Shown: in pieces, positions 54,101 to 64,000 of the stretch
How positions within the stretch are numbered: position 1 is the first letter of the stretch
Layout of the letters: the number at the start of each line of letters is the position of its first letter
Origin: Eutreptiella sp. 'Long Island Sound 2002'
Lineage: Eukaryota; Euglenozoa; Euglenophyceae; Eutreptiales; Eutreptiaceae
Direction of reading: 5' to 3'
DNA length: 64,000 nt
NCBI GenBank assembly: GCA_964036045.1
Contig: OZ038381.1
Location: forward strand, 145,709,596-145,773,595
Position numbers and translations under genes: made by a program
Notes under the pieces: model-generated
What the model was told of the DNA's origin: nothing
Seen by the model: only the letters and a program-made list of their open reading frames with translations
Database searches by the model: none

Positions 54101-54361
54101 CTACGCGCAACAGCTCGCGATTTCGCCTACTATACTACTTATTGCGGGCCCTGCGGGATCCCGTTCGTCAATTTCCGTATTTTGGCGGTGGTTCGATTCC
54201 CACTGATCGGAGCTACTTCAGCGGCCGTGCGGCCGGCTCCGAGATTGCCTAGCGTAGGTTCGATTCCCCATGGGAGGGAATCTGCTAACCTGTGATTTGC
54301 TGCTGTTTGTGACTGCTACGTTCCTCTTGGGCATGTACTTCCTGCCCGTGGCAGTCGTTTT
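51200..54361. other. Element 2 long 3' non-coding region
   Basis: About 3.2 kb between the Pol stop and the polypurine tract. A minus-strand frame (51130-51846, TTG start, 238 codons) overlaps the end of Pol antisense and has no recognisable domain. A short duplication around TGGACTT(A/G)(G/A)ATTTCCACAACAC occurs near 52312 and 52412. Near 54188 and 54256 two GGTTCGATTCCC motifs resemble RNA polymerase III B boxes. No sense-strand gene is convincing. Confidence 0.55.
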
Positions 54362-54372
54362 AAGTGGGGGGG
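54362..54372 (+). promoter_or_regulatory. Element 2 polypurine tract
   Basis: AAGTGGGGGGG, ending at the 3' LTR start TGAAGC. The tract is nearly pure purine (one T). Confidence 0.75.
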
Positions 54373-54716
54373 TGAAGCAGGTCACAACCCTACCCTGGCA
54401 TTTTACCCCTAAGGGAGCATTATTTGGCCCTATATATGGGATATATGTGGGATAGGGTATATCATATTCCATTTCCTTGTTAGGAACATAGGATGTGGGA
54501 TAGATAAGGCAATCATGGATGTTTAGTAGATATATGAATTAGTGGATGATAGGGTGGATTTCTCATATGTGCATATCAGGTATTTCATTGGCTATGTGTA
54601 CCATATCTGTTTGCAGGATACTATTCAGTCAACACTATCGTTATGTCTTCGGTGCCAAGCAATGTTGCTGCCCATGCCACTGCGACCTCTGCTCCTGACC
54701 ACCCGGTCTGGTTTCA
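54373..54716 (+). repeat. Element 2 3' LTR
   Basis: 344 bp, identical to 41801-42144 on direct comparison. Confidence 0.95.
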
Positions 54717-54720
54717 GCGT
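54717..54720. repeat. Target-site duplication of element 2, right copy
   Basis: GCGT, matching 41797-41800. Confidence 0.85.
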
Positions 54721-56165
54721 TTCCAGAGGCAACTACTACCAGTGAGCCGATGACCTCCAGTTCTGCGCCGCGAGGGTATGCGGCTGACTATCACCATCCT
54801 CTACCCGCTACGGGAGCCTATGTGGATGTTCCTGGGTATGCAACCTTGAGTGCGTTGAGGAGAGGACCTGAGTCATGCGGGAGCAGGAGTAGAGGATCGG
54901 GGAGATCCTCCAACAGGGCCCTGACGCGGTCGGAGATCAACGAGGTGCTCCGAGGAGCCACCTCTAAAATTGTTGGCGACCTCACTCAAGAGATTCGAGA
55001 TAAACTGGAGCCCCTGATACCGCCCCAAGCGTCACCTACCACGGTGGGAATGTCACCCCATCGAGTACAGGCCAAACACCTGGTGGCAGGGCTGACAAAC
55101 ACCCTGGGGAGCCTGAGGAGCCGACCAATGCCGACCCCTGCAGCGATACCTAGAAGCCCTTTCGTGCCGAGGACGGCCCAGCCACCCTACAGTCACGTGG
55201 GGAATTCTACGAGAGCCGAGCTGGACCGGCTGGGGCTGACAGCCCTGAGGGCAATGGTGGATGTGGAGCCCTACGGCTCCAGTGACCTAGGCGGAGATCC
55301 CTCCGATGATGAACCGCCGTCGATGACTTCTGCTTCGCCCTTGGAGGACGACGACCCGGAGGACCCCGAGAACGCAAGTTGGAAGAAGAAGAAGAAGAAG
55401 AAGAAGACCCGACGCCCTGGGGGACGCAGGTCTCAGGAGGCTAAGGCTATTGCCACCTCCAAGATCGTGGTGAACCTGCCTGAGTTCACAGGCAAGGACC
55501 TCAGCGAGTTCGCTGAGAACTTTGGCCGGTTTCTCCGATTGACCGGCCGGACCCACGCTAGTGGACGGGTCAAGTGCGATCTGCTCCTGCAGTGTTGCAA
55601 GACCAAGTACCTGGAGAAGCAAGTCAAACAGATCGTGACTAAGTCCGCCACCTTTGCCGATGTGTTGGTTGCCTTGCAGAGGCAGTACCCGACCTATGAA
55701 ACAGACCTCTTCATCAGGGCCGAGATCCAGAACCTGCCCATGCTGCCCAACAACCCCAAACCTGGCAGGGTCTCTGAGCTATTGGCTGACCTGGATCACT
55801 GGGCTGCACGATTGACGCCCGGTTCCTACAGCAGCAACAATCTGTTTTTCTGGTTGGTGGCTAAGCTCCCTCGAGAGCTGTGGGACGAGTGCTGTTCAAC
55901 GGCAGAGCGCAAGGCTAGAGCCCTCCACTACGAGGATCTATGTGTACTACTCCTCGAGCTGGCGCTGGAGAAAGAAAGCGACCAGGTGGAGGTGGAGGCT
56001 CTGGAAGCCATGGCAGCTACCAAGGATCCAGACCTGGGCAGGGGACTACCCCCAAACACGCCTGTATCGTGGAAAGCGTCAAGGAGCTCTTCTGGTGTGA
56101 TGCCAGAGACGAGCAGGGCCACCTGCAGCACGCCCCTGACTGCGAGCAGCGAGACTGCTTCGTAG
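54717..56165 (+). pseudogene. Element 3 Gag, C-terminal part (split gene)
   Basis: It continues the frame of 41320-41800; with element 2 removed, Gag would be about 640 codons. A poly-Lys run from an (AAG)n tract lies near 55383. The Gag core spans about 55470-55980 (LPEFTGKDLSEFAENFGRFL, SELLADLDHWAARL, FFWLVAKLPRELWDE). After about 56030 the plausible protein continues in another frame (see the next entry), so a one-base change or programmed shift lies near there. This frame itself stops at 56165. Confidence 0.82.
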
Positions 56166-56707
56166 TCCAAGGGAAGAAGCAGGAGACCAACACCGGCGCC
56201 AAGGCGAAGATGCCGGATCACTACAGGTGTACTATCACCTGTGCCTTCTGTGGTAAGAGGAAGTCCTACGAGGATGAGTGCTACCATAAGCAGCGCCTGT
56301 CGGCGAAGCTGAAGGGTGAGGATCCTGACAAAGGCTCTGGCAGGGGTGGAGGCAAAGGCAAAGGCAACGACTCCGGCAAGGGCAAGTCGAAAGGACGTGG
56401 ACAAGGGCAAAGCAAAAGTCAAAGTGGACTAGGAGGAGGCGCTAACCGCCAGCCAGACGAGGACAACAAGAACACGGACAAGAACGGAGGCAACCCTAAC
56501 TCTAATCCAGGGGGGAACTCCGAGCCCTCTGGAGGGCAGTCTGGTCCCACCACACGCTCGCAGACGCAGGCCCAGCGAGAACAGGGAGCCAAGCGTGAGC
56601 ATGAAGGTGGTGATGACGGCAACGCTAAGAAGAGGAGCCGTTTCATGAGGATGGCCCGCAAATTGCGAAACAAGGGGTTCGAGGTGACCTGTCCCGCGGA
56701 GTTCTGA
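55940..56707 (+). pseudogene. Element 3 Gag-like zinc-binding and basic region
   Basis: From about 56030 this frame looks coding: VKELFWCDARDEQ, a Cys/His set (CTITCAFCGKRK ... DECYHK) and a long Gly/Lys/Ser-rich basic tail resembling a nucleocapsid. It ends in TGA at 56705-56707, and the protease lies in the same frame beyond it. The upstream part, which overlaps Gag, is probably a shadow. Confidence 0.6.
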
Positions 56708-57469
56708 CGGGGACGCTCTGGTGGGGCCCTGGACTTGGTGTTCTGGGTACGTATCCAGCTACGGGGACGCAAATATCTGGGGTCATTGGATACCGGAGCC
56801 ACCATATCTATAGTGGCCAAGAAAATTCTACCTTGTGGGAGCCTGAAGAACACCCTGACCACCGCGGCTTTACGAATGGGGGATGGACATGTGGTGCACA
56901 GCTGCGGGGACTGTGAAGTGGAGGTACCTATGGGCTCTCGAACTATCGCCCATCGGTTCTATGTGATGGACACTGAGGCCTTCGACTTTGTATTGGGGAC
57001 TGACTTCTTCGTGCAGCACTCCAAGATACAATCCCTGACGCTGCAAGCGCCCTACCTCCTCTACGTGAACCGCGGCAGTGGCAGAGAGTCTGTGCCACTG
57101 GAGCAGTCGGAACATACCTCGAGCTACCTGAGGGTATCGAAGGAGGAGCCCTCGAACATGATGGCGGCCTCCAAATATCAGAACTATCAACTATTGGGGG
57201 AAGTCCTAGACCAAGGTCTGAAGGAGTTGGGTTACTCTAGAGAAGACCTGAGGGTGGAGTTGTTCGCCAGCGACAAGCAGCATGTACTGGACCTTTACTG
57301 CAGCAAGGGGAAGAACTGCAGCTACGAATTTTACTGGCCCTCTTTCGGGATGGCCTACGGGAACCTCAGGTTCAGTGAACTGGGGAAGGTCTTGACCAAG
57401 GTGGCCTTGGAACGTTCCCGTATGGTCCTGTGTTCCCCCGATTGGGGAGCCCATGGGGGCAACGAGTAA
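56708..57469 (+). pseudogene. Element 3 protease and middle domain
   Basis: In frame with the nucleocapsid-like region across the TGA. The retropepsin signature is intact: YLGSLDTGATISIV (~56790) and FDFVLGTDFF (~56985). Near 57255-57435 the segment VELFASDKQ ... CSYEFYWPSFGMAY ... ERSRMVLCSPDW corresponds to the middle domain of elements 1 and 2. TAA at 57467-57469 and TGA at 57473-57475 interrupt the frame. Confidence 0.78.
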
Positions 57470-58678
57470 TGGTGAAACCTCCTGGACAGGCTGACTATCA
57501 GCTCTGTTCGGTTACCTGATGAGGCCATCTACGTGCCTCTGGGGCGTAAGACGCCTATTGGGAAACCCGGATGGGGGAGTATGCTCAGCGTGGTGGACGG
57601 AGGTCTTACCTCCATCCTCTGGGAGCATCTGGACACAACTCTGGTCCAGGCTATACAACGAGAAAGCGATGGACTCGCCTTGGGTGACTTGAAGGATCGA
57701 CTACCACCTCAAGATGCTATTGAGACTATACCCGGAGGAGATGAATACGTCGTGACTAACACCAACCCCCCCAACTCTCCCATGTACCTGTTCCTGATGG
57801 AGTCTCTGAGTGTGGACTATCCGAGCTACCTAGCTCTATCCACTCAGATGACGAAATTGAGCACGACGCCTTTTCGTGCAGACCTGTGTGGAAGAAGTGG
57901 AGAACGCCGAGTATGTTGCCCCACTGAAACCCCTACTCTCCATGAGGGTGGAAGACCCCGTGGACGAAGAGCTGGACCCTCGATCCAGGGTAAGGGAGTA
58001 TGTGGACTCCAAGAGGAAGTTGGTGGCGAAAAAGCTATGCTACGCTAAGCCTACCCACAGCTCATGGCCACTGAAGCAAGGACGTATGGGAGATCTATCC
58101 CAATTGAAGGAGGACCTCGAACAGAAGATCACCACCTGGCAAAGGGAGGTAGGTCTCAAGCTCATGAAGAGCGTGTGGGCTGCCCATGTGAGGACCCCAG
58201 AGGAGGACGATGTGTATGTGAACTGCCTCGAGCGTGCCTATGTTGCCATCGTCCATCGGAGATGGTTGAACGAGACCTACTATATGCCTACCAAGGGTGG
58301 AAGGATACTACCAAGGGCGAAGAGTCGTTGGAGGATCACCTCCCGACGTCTATTACTCAGGGGGCAAGCAACTTACACTCTGATGAGGACATGGAGGACA
58401 AGATCAAGGTATTGGACCCGCGGGTGCAGACGCTTATCAGGACCTATCTGGAGGTGTTCGGAGAACTACCCCCTCCAGCCTCATGTGACAAGCTGGTACA
58501 GATGGACCTCAAGCTGAAACCCGAGTTCGTGGGTCACAAGATCTGGAGGAGACCCTATCCAGCTCCTAAAGAGCAGGCCGACGAGATTGAGCGACAGATA
58601 CAAGAATGTATCGACGCTGGCCTAGTCCTGTAGTACAAGGACGCAGACTACCCCCAACACTGCAGCCCCTGTTTCCTG
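57470..58678 (+). pseudogene. Element 3 protease-RT connection, frameshifted
   Basis: Coding character moves from one frame (57533-57870, YVPLGRKTPIGKPG) to a second (57876-58280, YVAPLKPLLSMRVEDP, KITTWQREVGLKLM) and back to the first (58280-58633, VQTLIRTYLEVFGELPPP, DEIERQIQECIDAGLVL). A TAG at 58631-58633 follows. Relative to elements 1 and 2 this stretch is extra long, and I do not recognise a domain in 57533-58280. Confidence 0.65.
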
Positions 58679-60289
58679 GTGGCTAAACCTGGGTCTACAG
58701 CCAAACGGCTGGTAGTGGACTACGGAGAGCTGAACAAGAAAACGCTGAACCACTCAGGGTCCATTCCTAATATGGAGTCTACCCTTGAGAAGATAGCCTC
58801 CTGTCGCTACAAGACCAAGATGGACAAGAGGAGCGGATTCTGGCAAGTGGACCTGACGCCCAACGCTCAGGAGCTACTAGCCTTTATCACCCCTCAGGGG
58901 AGGGTGTTCAAGTGGAAGGTCATGCCATTTAGCGTGGCCAACGCACCCGCTCTATTCCAAGAGCTGATGAACAAGATCCTGTCCATCCTACGAAGGAGAC
59001 CTAAGGTGCAGGCACTTATATCCCGTGGGCCCCAGATGGAAGCACACATCGACGATGTATGCCTCGGGACCAATACCCAGGAGGACCACCTAATCCTCTT
59101 GGGTGAGTTCTTTGCAGTCTGCCAAGAGAACCGCACACGACTCAAGCTGGAGAAGTGTGAGTTCATGCAGGAGACCATGCAGTACCTGGGGTCCGACGTT
59201 GGCTATGGGTGCTGGACCCAAGCGGCCTCTAAGGCCAAACCCCTGATGGACGCTAAGGTACGACACGAAGACCCCAAGAAGGGACTTCATGATGTACGCA
59301 GTCTCATTGGGGCGTGCAACTTCTATCGCCGCCATATCAAAAACTTCACCTACACCAGCGCCATTCTGACGGACTTGATCAAGAAGAGTACTACTTGGCG
59401 CTGGGGCCCACAAGAGCAACAAGCGTTTGACGAGCTCAAAGACAAGGTGGCCAACGCTAAGTGCTTGGGCGTGCCTAGGGCACAAGGGGGGATTATCCTG
59501 GTGACCAACGCCAGCAATGTGGGCGGTGGTGGGACGTTGTTCCAATGGCAAGCACTAGAGAAGGAGGAGTTCCACTCGGCCATTTCCCAATGGGGGACGG
59601 AAGGTCTCAACCGAGATGGAACTCTCAAGCACAGCTACCCTGACGACAAGTGGGTCCTAGTACCTCTGGGCCACTGGAACTGGAAATGGAACCAGGCCAG
59701 GGGGAACTACTCCATCTATGAGCAGGAATTGCTCGCAGGTATGCTAGTGCTATCCTCACAAGCACGACTGCTGGAGAGTAACCCTGTGGTCTGGCTCTGC
59801 GACCAAGAGCCGGTCCGCACTTTCCAGAAGGGCCGCCCACCTGAGAAGGCCAAGCTACGGCGCTGGTGGACCTACCTCAGTCAACTACGGCTGACGGTAC
59901 ACCATATCCAGGGAGTGAAGAACGAGTGTGCAGACTACATCAGCCGCAACAACTTCGACGCCCTGATTGGTGCCCGGTCTGAAGCGCTGGCTAAGGAGGC
60001 GTTCAGCCGTATGGACGTCCACTTGGACCTCAACATGACTATAATACGCCCCCTGGATGGACTCCAACAATCGGAGTACCTGAAGGAGTTTGAGGATATC
60101 TACAAGCGGCTGGAGAAACACCTTGAACCCCTCCTGGTCAACCAAGATCAGTGGAAGAGGGACAAGAGCTACCTCTGGCACGAGGACCGCATCGTGGTAC
60201 CTAGTGACAGAGTCCCAGCGCTGCTGAAGTGGACCCATGAGTCCAGCGGTCATGTGGGTGCTGACCGTACCCTGAGGCTATTCAAGTAG
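58679..60289 (+). pseudogene. Element 3 RT and RNase H
   Basis: RT motifs: KRLVVDYGELNKKT, YKTKMDKRSGFWQVDL, WKVMPFSVANAPALFQ and a catalytic box HIDD (59045-59056) where Y/FxDD is expected. RNase H begins VTNASNVGGGGTL (~59503), with Asn where the first catalytic Asp (TDAS) should be. WLCDQEPVRTF and CADYISRNN follow. The integrase zinc module begins at HESSGHVG and meets TAG at 60287-60289. The altered RT and RNase H residues would be expected to impair catalysis. Confidence 0.85.
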
Positions 60290-61620
60290 TGGTTCCACAC
60301 TACGTGGACCGACGACCAACTGCGGAAAACCCTCCATCGTATCGTGGACAAGTGCCCGTGCAGGTCCTGCAAACCAGGGGATATCAGGGACAGAGGTCTC
60401 TACTCGGCCCTGCCCATCCCTCACTGTGCTAACAGTGTTCTATACGTGGACTACACGGAGATGCCGAAGTTAGGGGGCTATGTCTTCGCCCTCGTGGTAA
60501 CCTGTGGGTTGACCAGATTTACCAGGGTGTTCCCATGTACCAAGCACATACCGGGGAGGAGACTATCAAGATACTCCTGCAGGAGTGGTTTTGTGTCTAT
60601 GGGGCGCCCAAGGAGATCAACTCCGATGAGGACGTACAAGTACGCTCAGATACCGGCTGGTACAAGAGGGTCCTGAGATCCCTCAATGTCGAGGTGTCTA
60701 CGGGGATCCCCTACTCGCACACGAGCAACCCCCTATGTGAGCGACAAATCCGCGTCCTCAAGGAGAATGTAAGGATATGGTGCAAACCTGAACGCACCAG
60801 AGACTGGGTGAGACTACTTCCCGTCATATCCTTGATGATGAACTCCCAAGAGAGTTCAGCTACTGGCTACTCGCCCCATGAGCTATTCCTAGGGCGCCCG
60901 GCGTGGTTCCTACATGCCCCCTATCCAGAGGACACCCATTCTTCTGTGGGTGAATGGGTCCGAGAGCAACACGCGAAGGTGGACAAGGCCAAGGCTATGC
61001 TCCAGAGAGTGAGGGAGCGTCAGTGGAACAAGAAGAACAAGCACCGAGTACCGGCCACCTACCAAGAGGGGGACTGGGTGCTGGTGCACCACAGCCGACT
61101 ACCCGCCTGGCCGCGCTCTACCAGCGACAACCCATACTTCAGGCCCTACAAGATTCTATCTGTGGATGGACACCGTATCACCGTGCGGTGTTCTCCCCGT
61201 CTAGGGGGGACCCTGGTGTGCGCTGCTCAACATCTGAAGCGCTACTATGACCCTGAAGACCTCTGTGGGGAAGAGTGGGAGCTTAACGACGAGGAGATCG
61301 TCGCCCTAGACTTACAAGGGGCTGCCAGCCCTATGGAAGTTGAAGGGGAACTCCCCGACATGAACGCCGAGAAGATGGCTAAGGAGGGCTTCTACCTGGT
61401 GAAGTCTGTCCTACGCCACCGCTACCGCCACGGTTGGCGCTTCCTCACCCTCTGGGAAGGGTTTGGAGTCGAACAGGCCACCTGGGAGCCCTTCTCTGCG
61501 TTTGTTTTACCTGGGGGACGCCTAAACACAGTTCTGGTTGACTACTTGTCCCAGAACAACCTTGGTGAGTTGCTGAGGCTCGCTGAGACGCTTGCCTCCA
61601 AGACTAAAGCTAGGGACTGA
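60290..61620 (+). pseudogene. Element 3 integrase and chromodomain
   Basis: It continues the frame past the TAG (CPCRSC zinc ligands near 60355), with the first catalytic Asp in LYVDYTEMP (~60450). A frame change near 60535 moves the rest to 60535-61620, with D in EINSDEDVQV (~60630) and E in NPLCERQIRVL (~60740). A C-terminal barrel (EGDWVLVHHSRL) follows, then a chromodomain (WRFLTLWEGF ... ATWEPFSAF, ~61430-61500). The frame ends at TGA 61618-61620. Confidence 0.85.
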
Positions 61621-63860
61621 ACCTTACCCTTACCTGCCTAAGCGTATGTGTGAGTGTGCTATTCCTAAGGTCCTGAGAGCAAGCCGCAGAAGTGGTGTCC
61701 TAATTATACCCAAGTCTGCACGCTTGCTAAACTTGGAGGGTTGTCTTATTGATTCCACGGGGTACGCCCCGGGTCTCCCCTCCCCTAAGCGCCCAATTTC
61801 TGTGCTGGCGCAAAACCTTTGGGGAATACCCAGCGTACTAAACCAGGTATTGTTTCCCCTACCTATCTGTCTACTACAGGGAGGGGTGGCCAAAAGCTAT
61901 GAAGGCATGAAACCGCCATTTTGCTAAGTGGCCAAAACGCTGACCTAACCAGCCCCACAGCCCACCAACCCTGCTAAAATTGCAGGAAACGGGTGGGACA
62001 GTGACACACGCACTACAGGTCCTACACACCCTACAGTGGCACCATCCTGGTGGGCGAGCAGTACTGCAACGGGCTCAAGCCCCCACTCAGGATTACCACT
62101 CCTACACTCACGCTGTACTGGGTGGTGTTGAAGATAAAGTCATGGGTCCTAATGACCCTCCTGTGAAGAAGACAAGAGAACACAGCGCTGCTAAGCAACT
62201 GTGGCCTAACAGGGATGTCACAACACGTTTCCCTACTAGGGCTTGGAGGGGAGAGGCGCACTGGTGGCGTGCACAGCGTGGATGTCGATGGAGTCGAACT
62301 GCCCTCGCCACTCCTGGCTGAGGCGCAGTTAATTGATTGTGGGATCAGCGCCCTTGTTTAGCAGGGCAAGAAAAAAATGAACGCTGCTGCACCAATCACC
62401 CTACCTGCTCACCTGTAAAGCAAAGGCCAATGAAGGGATGTTTGCGGCTGAGGAACCAAGCCACACTCCAAGTATTATACGCTTCTCTGTGTGACCTATA
62501 ATACGCTGTCCTCAAACACCCCTGTCAAGCAAGCAAGCGTTAAGACACTCCTCAGGTTCTCTTAAAGAACGTACCGAGGAGCCCCTGGGTAACCTAAACA
62601 AGGTTTACCGCGCGCATTTCGCGTGGCCTACCCTTTAATGCGTGTGTGAATGCACGAGCACGCACGAGTGGACGCTCTGCCTGTGGCAAACTTCCTAATC
62701 TTACACACCATCACGAACCCCACCAGGGGGTGGCCCCACGTGGGCTTACCTACCTTACCTACCGCTGGAGAGTGAAGCAAGGTGAGGAGAAAAGCGTGAC
62801 ACAAGCGAAAAACGTCGCTATGCACTTGTGTGTAGGTCTAAGCACCCTAATCTTACCTCTAATCATCTGCAATCTTTCTAATCTATCCCTCTATCGTGTT
62901 CTATCGTGCTACCAGGCTTGAAAACGACGACAGATGGCGAGCACTGTGCGTCGGGCAAACAGAACGAGCACACCTGCAGTTTATACCTGATTCATTCAAG
63001 TCATATTCTTATTTTTCGAATTCTTGATTTTTGGTTGATTCTGGCATTGTGGGTGGAATCTTTAATCACATCTATTTATGTGTGTCTCGTCATTTTCCTG
63101 TTTACGTGAGACATACGTTTATAATCTCATTATTTCTTCATTTTCCGGCGCTTCGCTAGGAGCCGCTCCTGCGCGCCGCCTTTTTCTGCGTAAGAATTTC
63201 TTGATTTAAAAAATCAAGAGATGACTGCAAATTTTATAAAAATGTGCATCTGATGCACAATTGGATTCTGTCCAGGTGTGTGCCTTCAGAAAAATTCTAG
63301 CCCGTCATTTGACGGATTTAGGTGTTGTCGCTTCGCGCTTGCGTGGATTCGTCCCTCACTCTCCCATTCCTCTGTTGTACAGACCTCCTCGCAAAGCCTC
63401 GTTGAGTAGGCCGCTGTTCTGGCCAAAAAGCAGCAGCAGGAGACTGAACCAGAATCAATACCCCTCCAAGGGGCAATTTTAATTAAAGCAGCGCACCCTT
63501 GCCCCAGTACCAGGACAGGTGTCTCCATCAGGTTCCTTGAGACTTGGGTCGAGCGTCCTATGAGAGTCTGGCGTTGGGCTGTGTTACGCTGCAGCTTGGA
63601 GGGAGGGATGCACATGCATATGGTTTTGGCATGCCCTACTCTAACCCCACCAAGCCACAGGAACCCCGGCAGGGCTAAGAGCGCTGAGTTTTCTGTTGGA
63701 GATTGTCATCAACGATGCGGCAAGAGTCGCTGGCCATGGGAAAGCGCTCTTTTCCAGTGTTAGGGAAGCTATGGGTATTTTAAAGTAGGTGTGGAAACCA
63801 AGGAAAGGCCAAGAAAAAAATCCCTTTTTCCTGAAAATGCGACAGTGGTGGCCACCACAG
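61621..63860. other. Element 3 3' non-coding region
   Basis: About 2.2 kb with short frames only. Small palindromes occur near 63200-63250 (GATTTAAAAAATC, TGTGCATCTGATGCACA). No gene or RNA is recognised. Confidence 0.5.
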
Positions 63861-63871
63861 CACAAGGGGGG
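63861..63871 (+). promoter_or_regulatory. Element 3 polypurine tract
   Basis: CACAAGGGGGG and the following G/A immediately precede the repeat that matches the start of the 5' LTR. Confidence 0.65.
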
Positions 63872-64000
63872 AGTAAGAAAAAGTGCTTTTCCAATGCTTT
63901 AGGGTATACTTTAGTTGTATTAGAGGTGCTCCAAGCACTCAGGCATTTTGATCTTAGTATTTGCCCAACCAAAAGGGGTGATAACACATTTTGACCTATG
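63872..64000 (+). repeat. Element 3 3' LTR, cut by the window end
   Basis: It matches 40428-40556 with about eight differences over 129 bp and marks the right end of the element's internal region. Confidence 0.8.

Larger units (their letters stand above)
41801..54716 (+). mobile_element. Element 2: young Ty3/gypsy-type chromodomain LTR retrotransposon nested in element 3
   Basis: 12,916 bp, with two 344-bp LTRs that are identical base for base as far as I can read, TG...CA ends and a 4-bp GCGT target duplication. Gag and Pol are in one frame, separated by a single TAG. The only visible lesion is one TAA in the integrase (50120-50122), apart from an atypical protease motif. It has an unusually long (3.2 kb) non-coding stretch before the 3' LTR. 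Confidence 0.93.
40428..64000 (+). mobile_element. Element 3: Ty3/gypsy-type LTR retrotransposon, split by element 2 and running off the window
   Basis: Order: 5' LTR (40428-41218), primer-binding site, Gag N-part, [element 2], Gag C-part, zinc-knuckle region, protease, RT/RNase H, integrase with chromodomain, long 3' non-coding region, polypurine tract, start of the 3' LTR. Removing element 2 would leave about 10.7 kb in this window. The visible 129 bp of the 3' LTR differ from the 5' LTR at about 8 positions (~6%), so it is older than element 2. Several frameshifts and stops show it is inactive. Confidence 0.85.

Overview
This window reads as nuclear DNA of a repeat-rich eukaryote, most likely a plant-lineage organism or alga. 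A charophyte such as Chara is one candidate, but nothing here fixes the species. The evidence is nested Ty3/gypsy-type LTR retrotransposons with chromodomain integrases, an apparent LINE with a 15-bp target duplication, microsatellites, minisatellites and PHD-finger proteins. There are no bacterial operons. I see no clear single-copy host gene: almost everything recognisable is mobile or derived from mobile DNA.

Region 1 (1-14.0 kb) is built from inverted repeats. A 709-codon gene on the minus strand (262-2391) looks like a 2-oxoglutarate/Fe(II) dioxygenase with a Cys/His cluster and is flanked on both sides by tracts of one palindromic repeat. A truncated, inverted second copy lies at 5790-6095. 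Two copies of a TIR element (3005-4979 and 6205-7447, opposite orientations) carry decayed copies of a gene encoding a helix-turn-helix-like N-terminus and, in one copy, a C-terminal PHD finger. A third relative with an intact reading frame (12499-13041) is flanked by clusters of a different hairpin repeat. Foldback elements, a pentanucleotide satellite and a ~170-bp tandem repeat fill the rest.

Region 2 (14.0-20.2 kb) has no recognisable gene. It contains a diverged direct repeat at 17793-18215 and 19408-19985.

Region 3 (20221-33332) is a complete but inactivated LTR element (element 1) with 2.33-kb LTRs about 2% diverged. Region 4 (34750-38839) is a GC-rich, 5'-truncated insertion with a 15-bp target duplication, probably a LINE, with a 123-bp minisatellite inside.

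Region 5 (39.0-64.0 kb) is a three-level nest. A degraded RT/RNase H fragment (39045-40427) is cut by element 3 (40428 to beyond the window end). Element 3 is in turn split inside its Gag frame by element 2 (41801-54716). Element 2 has identical 344-bp LTRs, a GCGT target duplication and one visible nonsense codon. The three full-length elements share a primer-binding site complementary to an initiator-tRNA-Met-like 3' end, an in-frame stop between Gag and Pol, and an unusual domain between protease and RT.

Open reading frames were judged by content and not by length. Many begin at non-ATG codons, and several long frames are antisense or repeat shadows.
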